Positions 10,822 to 20,925 of a DNA stretch of 29,743 nt are shown one piece after another (position 1 is the stretch's first letter; the number at the start of each line of letters is the position of its first letter). The notes below the pieces were generated by a model, which saw only the letters and a list, made by a program, of their open reading frames with translations, was not told the origin of the DNA and did not search any database. The stretch comes from Phlegmacium glaucopus (taxonomy: Eukaryota > Basidiomycota > Agaricomycetes > Agaricales > Cortinariaceae), in assembly GCA_015039465.1 (NCBI GenBank), contig MU130357.1:79661-109403 (forward strand). Direction: 5' to 3'. Position numbers and translations under genes: made by a program.

Positions 10822-12125
10822 TATGATTTAAATCTGCATAAGCATGGTTTTTGCAAGTTTTATCTATTATTTCAGCATAAATATTAATTAATGCACCAAT
10901 AACTTGTTAATACAACTGATGATTAAACAAGGGAATCAGAGTTGTCTACCCTACAACTGCTGATTAGACCTATTACTGTGTGACTTAAATGTATATAGTT
11001 AACCACTATGGTCAAGGGACTATTATTTGTTATACTACAAATTGCATGTCTGGATTAAAACCAATAAATCCATGATTATCCTTATAGACTTGGCACAGGA
11101 AAAGTTAAATAAACATTATTGGGTTAGCAAATGTCATGTGGTGTGATTGTGGAGCAACAGAATATAATAAATATTCAGGGGAAGGTTGGTGCCCTAGCAA
11201 CAGTAGGGCTAAAAATAACCAAAGTGTGATCTGGTGGGAATAGATGATCTGAAACAATCAGGGGTGATCAGGAACAGGGGTAGTGATCTAAAATGATCAG
11301 AACCATGGTTTCCAGGCACAGGGGCACAGTTACCATCAAGAGGGGTGGAAACTACCTAAAACAGTGGAATGAAGCTAAAAATAGGCAACCCCTATCTTTT
11401 CAGGCACAAAGAGTGCACATGGTGCCAGAACCAAAGTAAAGGTACCAGGAACCAGTATATCTATTTTTGGACTATAGTTTATTTCTAAATATGTGAGTTG
11501 TATAAAATACCCCCAGGACTTCCCATCTAGCAGAGATCCCTATCCTTGCCTCTTTGAATCTCCTGCTAGTTCACCCAGCTTCAACCCAATTTTTGGTTAT
11601 GTTTGGCCCCAACCAAACTCCTGAATATTTGGATGAACTCCCAATCCCAATCAGGACCAGCCAACTTTCAGTTGCCCTTACAGCTGCCCTAAACACCTTT
11701 GGCTGGGTTTAAAAATGTGAAAAAAATATAACAAACCACAGATATATTTATAGCACTCAAAAAAAGAAATTACATAAGGCAGATGCTGAGATATTAAAGA
11801 TAATCTCTTATTCTTCTAATACTCATCTCTTGCTATAGAAACCATAGACTTTCCTGTCCTTTTTTTACCTAGTCTTTAATAGACTTTGCTATTTGAATCC
11901 CTCTCTCAAACATGAGACAATACTAGTGAATAAATTAGCACTCTTAGGCTCAAAATACTGCAAACAAAGTTACAAACCTGTGGACCAACTATCTATAATC
12001 AAACTCACTTTGAATGGTTTGAATTTTTAACACATATATTTGCCTGTAAAATTAAATAAGGTACAGTACAAAGATTCTTTAGTTCCGTAGTATGGATTAC
12101 TTTACTACTTTGATTGACATTATAC
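10822..12125. other. AT-rich repeat-derived region, no gene
   Basis: No protein motif is recognised. 11495-11688 repeats the last 200 or so bases of the solo LTR at 10102-10722. Just after it, CCTAAACACCTT could encode the PKHL of the gypsy integrase tail, so 10816-11688 may be a second LTR insertion in the same old element. From 11720 to 12125 I see only AT-rich sequence, the likely 3' flank of the NLR-like gene. Confidence 0.45.
11495..11688. repeat. Direct repeat of the solo LTR 3' part
   Basis: It shares CTAGCAGAGATCC, the CTTCAACCCAATTTTTGGTTAT stretch and the CCCTTACA end with 10513-10722, at roughly 85% by eye. The 54 bases at about 10556-10610 that duplicate the GGATCTCCTGCTAG segment are missing here. 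Upstream sequence differs, so the two LTRs appear to be related families sharing the R-U5 part. Confidence 0.7.
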
Positions 12126-12690
12126 TCAGTTTCTTCCCATCCTTGTTCGTATATTCATAACTTCAAGTTTCAGCTGCTCTGCTTCAGTTGATCTTCCCAT
12201 CTTACTGTATGTTCCTACTAGATTTTCCATGCTTATGATGGTGTCTAGATGTTCTGCACCAAGCATGTTTTTCCTCATGTCCATGACTTGAAGCTCAAGC
12301 TGCTCTGCCTCATTCCACCTTTCCTGCTTATGATATGTGAGTGCTAGATTTCCCATGCTTGTGATGGTGTCTGGATGTTCTGCACCAAGCACCTTTTTAC
12401 TTATGTCCATGACTTGAAGCTGCTCTGCCTCATCCCACCTTCTTTGCTTATGGTATGTTCTTGCTATATTTCCCATGCTTGTGATAGTGTCTGGATGTTC
12501 TGCACCAAGCACCTTTTTCTTCATGTCCATGACTTGAAGCTTAAGGCTGCTCTGCCTCATTCCACCTTCCCTGCTTATGGTATGTTCTTGCTAGATTTGC
12601 CATGCTTGTGATGGTGTATGGATGTTTCGCACTAAGCACCTTCTTCCTCATGTCCACGACTTGAATATCCAGCTGCTCTGCACTGTCCAA
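12126..12690 (-). repeat. TPR-encoding tandem repeats (120-126 bp units)
   Basis: Four near-identical units encode about 40-42 residues each. The third unit lacks two codons relative to the second. High DNA identity suggests recent unit duplication or homogenisation, as in other fungal NLR repeat domains. Confidence 0.85.
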
Positions 12691-14656
12691 ATCCCCATTC
12701 TCCCTCATTACCAGTGCAAATTGGTGTACTTATCATCATAGTACTGCTTCATAAGTCCTACTTGACTTCCATGTAACTCATTTGCCTTGATATGGGAAAA
12801 CATCATTTGTCGCAATGCATAATCCTGACTTGTGAATCTCCATGGAATTGCACAGGACAATATTATGCTTCCCATCTCACACATTCTTTGTTGCTCAGAT
12901 TTCAACATTCTCTCCCTACTCCAGCAGTGCAGCAGAGGATGAACAGACAAAATTTCAGGTGATTGTCCTCTTTTCATCAAGGAGAAGGAGAGGAGCACAC
13001 TAAGTCCAAACATGAAGTCATCCCAGTGACCATCACTGTCCAAGGCAAGCAGAGTATGATCCAGAGAAGTGATTACATGAGGTAACTTTTTAGCTACCTC
13101 ATTATTAATCACATATTTCCTTGATTCCTCTGCAGCAGATTGGAATAAATCTTTAGAAATATTACTATGATGATAGAAAGCACATATTTGAAGGATTAGG
13201 ATTGCAGCCTGCACTCCTTGTGCATTTCCAGTAGTGGATTGTCCACTAGCTCTCTTTTCTATCTCTTTGAAAGATAGCTCCCAGGTACCATACACTGTTT
13301 TATCATAATCTGATGCTCCTGTAAATGTAGCATCTGACATAAGAGTCTGACGATGCAAGGAGAATTGCATCAGATATCTATTGATATCACATTTCCCAGC
13401 TTCTATATAAGCACCAGCAAGATCAACAGCAAGAGGAATGCAGCCAAGTTCAGTGACAATCTGTTTAGCAGCCTGTAGATGGCCAGCTGATTGATCCAAA
13501 CGGCTAGCTTTGAGAAGTAGAGTTATGGCATCTGCCTCCTCCATTTCATTGATCTCAATGCTGTTCTCAAATGATACAACCCTCCCCATCATTCCATTTC
13601 TACTAGTAATCAGAATATTACCTCTGTTACCTGGGGGAAAGAACTTGGCAACCACCTCAGGAGGCAGATCATCAGCATTATCATAAACAATCAACCATTC
13701 CTCCTGGATAGAAGATATCCACTGAAGGGCAGACTCAACTGAGCCATCTACACCAGAAGCTTGTGCAGCAGGAATGCTGGATATCCCCTTGAGAGACACT
13801 GTAATACTCTCATAAGAGGAGGCATCAACCCAGAACACATGTGAAAAACTAGAGCAAGAAATGAATTCAGTGTTGTGAATGGGTGAAGAGACTTACTTGT
13901 CAGACATTTCTTCTGTAAACCTGAGACAAATCTGAGTCTTTCCAATCCCTCCCATTCCCCAGAGGAGACAAGAGCGCCTCAACATCAGTCTACTATTAGT
14001 GCGATGAACAAAAACCTTTCCGAGTTTGTTGAGTACAACTTTGCGTCCAGTAAAGAATGGACTGGAGTTTGGTTTTTGAGGTAAATGGACCTTCGTCTGC
14101 CGTTCAGCTGTGTTGGCAGGGAGAACATTGATGTTATAGCTCTCGCAGTTAACCTAGGGGCAATTGTTGCTAAGTCAATTTCACAGTACACGAAAAAGAC
14201 TTACAAGAGTGCTGCCAGTTATAAGTAAATTCTGGGCATTCGCCAAGAAACCCGAGCCGGGATGCTGAGTCTACTCATCATCAGCAAAGCCGAGAACCCA
14301 TGGCGTAAGCAACTCACCGAGGGATTGTTTTCTGATTCCATAGATCCCAAATTGGCTTGCGTTATGGTATCAGACGAGGAGTCTTCTAGATGTGCTATGA
14401 GAGCAAGATCATTGTTTGCCAAACCCAAAGCCAAAGCGGAGAGTTGGAATTCATGTGTAGTCTTACCGACGACAATGATTGAGTACTTCTATCGATGTGA
14501 TGGGGCTAAGTCGAACACTTACAGTAACGCCAGCAGTCTGACTAACTTGAATGCTCGCAGTCGCAGCAATAATGGGAACAGATGGGATGGTGCTCGTTAC
14601 AATTGTTGAAGTCAAAGTCAAAGTCGATGCTGCAGGGCTTGAACCAAGAGCATCGC
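12126..14656 (-). pseudogene. NLR-like gene: NB-ARC plus kinesin-light-chain TPRs, disrupted
   Basis: Minus-strand, multi-exon. The linker PQKPNSSPFFTGRK precedes the P-loop GMGGIGKT (near 13950). A 48-nt intron (about 13847-13894) follows. The next exon gives FSHVFWVDASS, then Walker B LIVYDNADD, the NILITSRN motif and GCIPLAVDLAGAY, all hallmarks of NB-ARC STAND ATPases. Four TPR units (12126-12690) repeat AEQLQVMD..KVLGAEHPDTITSMGNLA. Such proteins are nucleotide switches for innate-type sensing in fungi; the ligand is unknown. Damage seen: one base seems missing near 12718 (frame leaves at DDKYTN), and one extra C near 12546 gives a TAA in the first TPR. The 5' coding exon is cut at 14656 by an LTR element. 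The matching ATG exon appears to lie in mirror-written sequence at 18592-18660. An intron before the exon starting VNCESYNINV ends CCCCTAG near 14155. Confidence 0.8.
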
Positions 14657-15125
14657 TGTGAGGAGGGATTCTCCCTACCTCGAATTATTACCATTTTAAT
14701 AATTTCAAATTCGTTATATCACATACGGAATTTCGCACCGCGTTACATTTTCCAAATTCGTATGTTTCCTATTTTATCAATTTCAAATTCATTCCCCTTT
14801 TGGAAATTACTCCGAAATTACACAGTCCATTCTTACATACAAATTTGTTACCTCTCCGTTTTTATTCTCGGATCTTAGATTCCCATATATCCATTTTCAA
14901 AACACAGTACTACAAACTAAAGGTATAAAAAGCTGTAGTTATATTGTAGTATAAGAATATAACCAATAACAATATATAACAGAACAACTGAGGCACTCAA
15001 AAACATAACATAGAAAAACTTAAAAGACATGAAGAAATAAAACAAATCAACAAATTCGGAACACTAAAGTTGACGGAGTCAACTCCCCCCCTATACTCGC
15101 ACACACACGGAAACTATTCCTCACA
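14657..15125 (+). repeat. 5' LTR of gag-only retroelement
   Basis: It is 469 bp. It starts TGTGAGGA and ends TCCTCACA, a perfect 8-base terminal inverted repeat. A primer-site candidate follows two bases later. ATCGC precedes it at 14652-14656. The same 469 bases occur at 18660-19128 read backwards. Confidence 0.9.
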
Positions 15126-15127
15126 AC

Positions 15128-15148
15128 TGGAGCCCACCGCGAGGGGGC
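15128..15148 (+). other. Primer-binding site (candidate)
   Basis: TGGAGCCCACCGCGAGGGGG starts two bases after the LTR end. TGG at this place is the complement of a tRNA CCA end. The tRNA was not identified. Confidence 0.6.
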
Positions 15149-15481
15149 TAGTTCCATATTTTATTGTCAAGCCGGCACATCAGCATCCACCATCTTGAAA
15201 ACCCACAGTCGTTACCACGCCCAGCCACGTTGATCCACATCGATCTACGATTACATCACATCTGATCAGGAACACCCTTCGCATATCACATATCCGAATT
15301 CCGCCAGCGTCAAACTAAGCATCGCAGTCAATCGCAGATCTCGTTTCACCCTTTCAGGGTCCGTATCGTCAAAGACATCCTCGCACATCGCTACCTAACT
15401 ATTGGACTTGGAATCCCAATCGATTAAATTCCCATTGATATTCGTCCACATACTGTCGACCCGAAATAGTTCACCAAAGCC

Positions 15482-16975
15482 ATGGATTCATTTTTCAAAA
15501 TGCCGTCTCGATACGATCCGTCCGCGCCCAAATTTGACGGAAAACCATCTTCACTCATCCGATTTCTTGATGAAATTACTCAACTAGGAACTCAACATGG
15601 TCTCAGCCAACGAGAGCTTATTATTTGGACCATCCGTTATGCACCAGATGAAGAATACGAGTTATGGAGCATGCAGACATCAGCAAATATGAGTAATTGG
15701 GCAAATTTCAAGGCAGAACTCATTAATTTGTATCCCGGAGCTATAGACAGCTGGAAATATTCGATATCGGACCTCGAGAAACTCGTAGAAAATCAAGTAC
15801 TCGCCTCAATCAGGAACCAAGACGAGTTTGGACAGTATTACCGGTCATTTCTGCGTATCGCCATGTATCTTCAGTCGAAATCAAGACTCAGTAACCGAGA
15901 AGTTAGCAATTATTTCCTTCAAGGCCTTCAAGCGAACCTCCGAGCCCAAGTACGACTTCAATTACGCATGAAAAGCCCGTTGCATCACCCAGACGATCCC
16001 TGGCCACTCGAAGACATTTATTCGGCATCGATTTTCATTCTCACATCGTCAACTAGCACTGAATCTGGGCCCAAGATCAAAGTACAAGAAGATTCGATCA
16101 AATCCTCGACATCGCCACCTGTCCCATTGGATTCAACATTCAAAACACGTCCATCTATGAATTTAGCCACTACGCGCTTACCCCAGCTCGTCGCACCTAT
16201 GCCGTTTCAATCCAAAACCCTCGATATAATCAAGCCATCGATTCAAGAAATCATACCCAAGATTCCGAACGTCTGTGAATCCGAGCCAAAGACACATCCC
16301 AGCCCAATACGCTCGAATAGTCAGCCATCTGGAGGTCCCAACACCCATCCAACGTCGCTAAATGAAAGCCTATGTTTATTTTCGGTTGCTACTAGCTTGA
16401 AGACTCAACAAGCAAGCAATATCGAGTCGACAATTACCTCGTCGCCATGCCACACATTGTCAATCCCCTCTCTGCCAACAACGCAGCAGAAATCATCAAG
16501 CAAACTCGCTACCGGTTCATTTCCGGAGATCACACAGACCCAACAGGCCATCGACGGCCTTATTGAATTGAAGATCGTTTCGTCGCCACAAGACACCGAA
16601 ATATCAAATAAACGATCTATTAGTACAGAAGTAGTACTCGACGCATCACCGTTATCTACCAATCCCGAAGTTACACCCTCGAAAGAAGCATCATACGAAT
16701 TGTCAAGCAAAGTATCAACTAGGCCTAGGCTTGTACGCCATCACGAAAAGATGGGCACGCTGAAGGGCACATATAGCAACAGTAATGCCAGTACCACAGT
16801 TCGAAATAGTCTCAAAACATCCCCACTCGCAAACCATCGTCATCAGTCAGCCCAGACATCTGCCATCCATCCGAAATCACACGAAACCGTCGCATACCGT
16901 ACGAAACACATCGAGATCGTACCGAATTCCTGGATCACACGCCGATTCCAGTATCATCGAGCCCGTGTCAGGTAG
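15482..16975 (+). CDS. Gag-like protein of non-autonomous LTR element
   Basis: 497 residues, ATG at 15482 in the context GCCATGG. Residues 1-190 form a retrotransposon Gag/capsid-like domain (PKFDGKPSSLIRFLDEITQL, WANFKAELINLYPGA, DEFGQYYRSFLRIAMYLQ). It has the usual mix of aromatic and helix-forming residues. The remainder is Ser/Thr/Pro-rich and looks disordered. There is no CCHC zinc knuckle, unlike the chromovirus Gag at 6819-7814. No pol frame follows before the region of degenerate repeats. The open frame is long and uninterrupted although the two LTRs differ by about 5%, which suggests selection or recent activity. The assignment rests on layout and sequence style, not a database match. 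Confidence 0.75.
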   Translation: MDSFFKMPSRYDPSAPKFDGKPSSLIRFLDEITQLGTQHGLSQRELIIWTIRYAPDEEYELWSMQTSANMSNWANFKAELINLYPGAIDSWKYSISDLEKLVENQVLASIRNQDEFGQYYRSFLRIAMYLQSKSRLSNREVSNYFLQGLQANLRAQVRLQLRMKSPLHHPDDPWPLEDIYSASIFILTSSTSTESGPKIKVQEDSIKSSTSPPVPLDSTFKTRPSMNLATTRLPQLVAPMPFQSKTLDIIKPSIQEIIPKIPNVCESEPKTHPSPIRSNSQPSGGPNTHPTSLNESLCLFSVATSLKTQQASNIESTITSSPCHTLSIPSLPTTQQKSSSKLATGSFPEITQTQQAIDGLIELKIVSSPQDTEISNKRSISTEVVLDASPLSTNPEVTPSKEASYELSSKVSTRPRLVRHHEKMGTLKGTYSNSNASTTVRNSLKTSPLANHRHQSAQTSAIHPKSHETVAYRTKHIEIVPNSWITRRFQYHRARVR

Positions 16976-18165
16976 TTCATCGAGCCCAGCAAAGGCCCAT
17001 TTGGAATATTCGATAATATTCCTATCCGTTAGTACCACCGAGTCCCAGCAAGTCTACCCAGCCAATGTACAAATTCCCTATGTATTCGAAATTGCATGAA
17101 TTCGTCACCCTGCGCATGCGACATATTCAATTTGCACTGGATTACATCATTCTTAACCCGATCGAGCGCGCGTCTAATCGTTCGACAAGCCTATTTCGAA
17201 AATTGTAAAATATGCATCCGAGGACTGACGAAAATCCTCAAGAATGTGCAAAACATAGGCTATATTTCAATTTCATCACACTCCCTCGAAATCCGGTACC
17301 CGCAAATACGCTATACGACATACGAAATAAATCAGAATTACCGGATATTACATCGTTATCAAAGCATCGAACGCGCGTCAAATCGTTGAGCAACGGATCT
17401 CAATTGTACCAAAAGCTGGCAAAAATCACCAAGAATATTCGATAACGCAGCCAGAAGCTCGAAATCCGTCACCTATGCTGCCGAAATCACACGTTCAAGC
17501 CATATCAAGTTGTATAATCACCATCGAGCGCGCTTAACGACCGAACGAATCTCGCAAACACTGTAAATATCAGATTCGACGATTATCTCACCATTATCCG
17601 CTATTTCGAACATCGCAAATATCTTTTAAGAGGTCTGACAAAAATCCTCAAGAATGTACAAAATATAGCTAAAACTCGAAATCCGGCACCCATATGCTCA
17701 AAAGAATCCACCAGACGACCGCACAGTTAATCATTCGTCAAGTCTCCTTCCAAATCATGTAAATAGTCATTCATTCATTCGAAATCGACACACGATGCAC
17801 GAAACACACCTAATTCAGATCGAATTGCACCCTGTCACATCCATCGAGCGCGCGCCTAAACATTCGACAAACCTATTTTGAAAGCTGTACCATATATATT
17901 CGAAATCATGCGAAAATCCCCAAAAACATACAAAAATATCGTTCAACTCGAAATTCGACACCCATACATGCAAATGAATTCACTAAACGACGTACGCAAC
18001 ACATTCGACTCGCACTATATGACATTCCCATCAATATCACCGAACGCGCGCCAAATAGTTCAAGAACTAAACGAAAATCTTTCAAACATTGTACATACGG
18101 CACCCAATAGTTCTAAATCACCCCATCCTCTTTGCTCGATATTCAACACTCGCATATTCAAATCA
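16976..18165 (+). repeat. Degenerate ~200-bp repeats in the retroelement
   Basis: Five diverged units are marked by CATCGAGCGCGCGTCTAA-like cores near 17161, 17368, 17524, 17844 and 18040. They are also marked by ACGAAAATCCTCAAGAATGT and CGAAATCCGGTACCC-like segments. Spacing varies from about 150 to 320 bp. Further units occur in the mirror-written block (near 19490). No long ORF. They may have arisen from one pol-less internal sequence by duplication. Confidence 0.75.
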
Positions 18166-18269
18166 TAAGCCTTAGGTACTAAGGTGAGTCTGAGGTGAGC
18201 CTGAGGTGACCCTTAGGTCAGCCTTACGAGCCTGAGGTGAACCTAAGGCAAGCCTTCACACCCCGTGAC
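18166..18269. repeat. Mirror-written end of fold-back element with GGANTCC repeats
   Basis: As written it shows CCTNAGG-type repeats; read backwards it is CAGTGCCCCAC followed by GGAATCC/GGAGTCC repeats. That matches the reverse complement of the intact end at 21200-21262. TA lies at 18270-18271, as at 21263-21264. Confidence 0.8.
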
Positions 18270-18591
18270 ATTTCATGACCGTTTTTCGACATTCAAGTTC
18301 GAGGCAGTTGTCAGGTATAGAAAAGACACTGGGTAGACTGCAACTTGGATGGAACTATACTGTGTGTTCCTGCTATCAACCGCATCTTTTCGTTCTCTGG
18401 AATCCTATACGGAGAGTGTTAGCTGACTCGTGAAACCCTTTTTACACATAAATTGAACCACTGTTTCGTACAGCACTGCGTTTCCGTTACGTTACCCTTG
18501 AACTCTTGGACAGAATACATTGACTGTCGTAAGAAGACAGAAAGAGGGTGGAACCATGAACTGGAGACGCGTAGCTTGTGGTGTTGGATGA

Positions 18592-18660
18592 TACCTCACG
18601 TGAAAATTCCCTAAACCGTTCAGGTTCTTTGGTTTTAAAGGTTGAGACTGGTAGTCGCTA
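18592..18660 (+). other. Mirror-written 5' exon of the NLR-like gene
   Basis: Because the block is reversed without complementing, the coding strand is the plain complement read left to right. TAC at 18592-18594 gives ATG, then an open frame MECTFKGFGKSKKPKFPTL continues to the target-site duplication at 18656-18660. From there it is in frame with DALGSSPAASTLTLTS encoded on the minus strand from 14656. Basic N-terminus; no known domain. Confidence 0.7.
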
Positions 18661-19128
18661 CACTCCTTATCAAAGGCACACACACGCTCATATCCCCCCC
18701 TCAACTGAGGCAGTTGAAATCACAAGGCTTAAACAACTAAACAAAATAAAGAAGTACAGAAAATTCAAAAAGATACAATACAAAAACTCACGGAGTCCAC
18801 AAGACAACAATACACTATACAATATATAAAAATATGATGTTATATTGATGTCGAAAAATATGGAAATCAAACATCATGATACAGCACTTTTACCTATTTT
18901 CCCTTAGATTCTAGGCTCTTATTTTTGTCTCTCCATTGTTTAAACATACATTCTTACCTTACACATTAAAGCCTCATTAAAGGTTTTCCCCTTACTTAAA
19001 CTTTAACTATTTTATCCTTTGTATGTTTAAACCTTTTACATTGCGCCACGCTTTAAGGCATACACTATATTGCTTAAACTTTAATACTTTTATCATTATT
19101 AAGCTCCATCCCTCTTAGGGAGGAGTGT
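18660..19128. repeat. Mirror-image copy of the 469-bp LTR (true 3' LTR)
   Basis: Read from 19128 to 18660 it aligns without gaps to 14657-15125. I count about 22 mismatches in 469, of which 12 fall in a 39-base AT-rich stretch. The last 130 or so bases are identical, including C7 and the CACACACACGG run. It does not align in the direct or reverse-complement sense. Confidence 0.95.
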
Positions 19129-19551
19129 TAAGAGGTCACCACTGAAATTTTACAACTGAAGGGTCAGTTGAACAGAGAGCAACCCTTTTGTTTAACATTA
19201 TCCTCTTTTTTTTAACTTATTTTGAAGGAAATACTTACTATTTTAACTACTTACAAGCTTATATGATAAATGTTCCAAGCTTTTCCACCAGTTTACCGTC
19301 CCAGCACAATTATTAAACAAAACTTTAGAAGCAGCCAAGTAGCAAGCTTACCTTTTCCAGTTAGAAGCACCACTATGTTAACTTTGACCCTAACGAAGAA
19401 CTCCTAAAAGCAGTCTGAAACACAAATGTTACAAGCTTTTCCCCACTTATCTACCACCCTTACTATTTAAACAACAGCTTTGCAATCTGCGCGCAAGCTA
19501 GCTCAACTATTACTACATTATATACTACTAAGCCTAAACAAAGCAAGCAGC

Positions 19552-19688
19552 NNNNNNNNNNNNNNNNNNNNNNNNNNNNNNNNNNNNNNNNNNNNNNNNN
19601 NNNNNNNNNNNNNNNNNNNNNNNNNNNNNNNNNNNNNNNNNNNNNNNNNNNNNNNNNNNNNNNNNNNNNNNNNNNNNNNNNNNNNNNN
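19552..19688. other. Assembly gap (137 N)
   Basis: Run of N. After correcting both neighbours, the gap falls inside the GGANTCC tandem array of the fold-back element (between 18166 and 20925), a natural place for assembly to fail. Confidence 0.95.
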
Positions 19689-20499
19689 TGGAACTCTTTC
19701 CAGTACACTGTATTAAGGGTGTGACGTAGTCACTAGATGGTTGACGTGGTAGTAACGAACATATATATATTTTTGATTACCAATATATATGGGAAGGGTG
19801 GACTGATTTATTATATAAGACCGTGAACGACTCCCCGATGATGGTACATAATATATGGTTTTACAAGTATTTTTACTCCCATCAGGCAACCATTATTTTA
19901 GCACTACACTATGCGTGAAACTATACGTCAATATACGCTTTATGACGTCTTATATGACATTTTATAACACGAGATACGAATATTTACTCGGTTTGTACTA
20001 CGTGGAATATGACTATCTTTTAATGTGACGATCCCTTAGATTGGTATGATACTCGCACCCTTATATTCGGGAAAAGTTATAATTTTGTACATTTTACACA
20101 TTTTCGTACGTGGTCTGTACCGTGTACGTGTACTAAATATATATAAGACTTTCGACAATAATCGTGCTAAGATAGCCATATACCACGCAGTACAAGCCGA
20201 GTAAATATTCGTATCTCGCGTAATAAAATGTCATATAAGACGTCATAAAGCGTATATTGACGTATAGTTTCACGCATAGTGTAGTGCTAAAATAATGGTT
20301 ACCTAAGGGGAGTAAAAATACTTGTAAAACCATATATTATGTACCATCATCGGGGAGTCGTTCACGGTCTTATATAATAAATCAGTCCACCCTCCCCATA
20401 TATATTGGTAATCAAAAATATATATATGTTCGTTACTACCACGTCAACCATCTAGTGACTACGTCACACCCTTAATACAGTGTACTGGAAAGAGTTCCA
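19689..20499. repeat. Large palindrome, arms ~330 bp, centre ~150 bp
   Basis: 19689 to about 20018 is the reverse complement of about 20170-20499, with roughly 96% identity (few substitutions such as GGGAAGGG/GGGGAGGG). AT-rich, no coding potential. It is the core of the fold-back element. An inverted repeat stays an inverted repeat when mirrored, so its own sequence does not reveal the writing error. Confidence 0.9.
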
Positions 20500-20590
20500 G
20501 AAACCAAGTTAGGAGGAATGACCATAAGAAAATAAACAGTATACGATGTTCAGTCCACTAATTAATGAACTAATCCTTCAACCGTTAACC

Positions 20591-20925
20591 TTAGGAACCT
20601 TAGGAACCTGAGGTGAGCCTTAGGTACCTGAGGTGAACCTTAGGTGAATCTTAGGTGAGTCTGAGGTAAACCTTAGGTGAGCCTTAGGTGATTCTCAGGT
20701 GAACCTGAGATAAACCTTAGGTGAGTCTGAGATGAGCCTGAGGTGAACCTGAGACAAGCCTTAGATGAATCACTGAACCTGAGGTTCGTCTCAGGCTCAC
20801 CTCAGGCTCACCTGAGGTAAGCCTTAGGTACTAAGGTGAGTCTCACCTCAGGTACCTAAGGCTCACCTCAGGTGAATCTTAGGTGAGTCTGAGGTAAACC
20901 TTAGGTGAACCTTAGGTGATTCTCA
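20591..20925. repeat. CCTNAGG array (mirror of GGANTCC)
   Basis: About 30 head-to-tail 10-12 bp units such as CCTTAGGTGAG. Reversed, they read GAGTGGATTCC, the unit of the normally written array at 21020-21250. Confidence 0.9.

Larger units (their letters stand above)
14657..18165 (+). mobile_element. Gag-only (LARD-like) LTR retroelement, part in normal orientation
   Basis: 5' LTR, primer site, one gag-like ORF, then a long non-coding region with degenerate repeats. No protease, RT or integrase motif is seen. The element continues, if each block beside the gap is turned round, from 18165 into 19551 and down to 18660, where its 3' LTR and a matching target-site duplication lie. That would make it about 4.4 kb. 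It presumably relies on pol from another element. Confidence 0.8.
18166..19551. other. Mirror-written block 1 (reversed, not complemented)
   Basis: Read from 19551 back to 18166 (same strand letters, no complement) this block becomes sensible. It gives the 3' part of the gag-only element with its repeats, then the 3' LTR (19128 to 18660), then the target-site duplication, then NLR-like 5' exon and upstream sequence, then the CAGTGCCCC end of a fold-back element (18269) and GGANTCC repeats. Joining 18165 to 19551 continues a repeat unit smoothly. As written, open frames and motifs in this block are meaningless. Confidence 0.9.
19689..20925. other. Mirror-written block 2 (reversed, not complemented)
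   Basis: Read from 20925 to 19689 it gives a GGANTCC array, a 93-base unique arm, then a large palindrome whose last base joins 20926 without a break. The palindrome arm plus the following CTTTGGTTCAATCC is an exact inverted copy of the other side only after this reversal. Confidence 0.9.

Noticed and set aside
18492..18870. Open frames at 18492-18704, 18578-18829 and 18688-18870
   Set aside because: They lie in the mirror-written block, so neither strand as written is real sequence; no motifs.
18660..19128. A new kind of mirror duplication or parallel-strand DNA copying
   Set aside because: Edges coincide with an assembly gap on one side of each block and all junctions heal on simple reversal; an informatics error explains everything with one assumption.
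19463..20333. Open frames through the N gap and within the palindrome
   Set aside because: Two consist largely of unknown residues, and the rest fall in mirror-written palindromic sequence.
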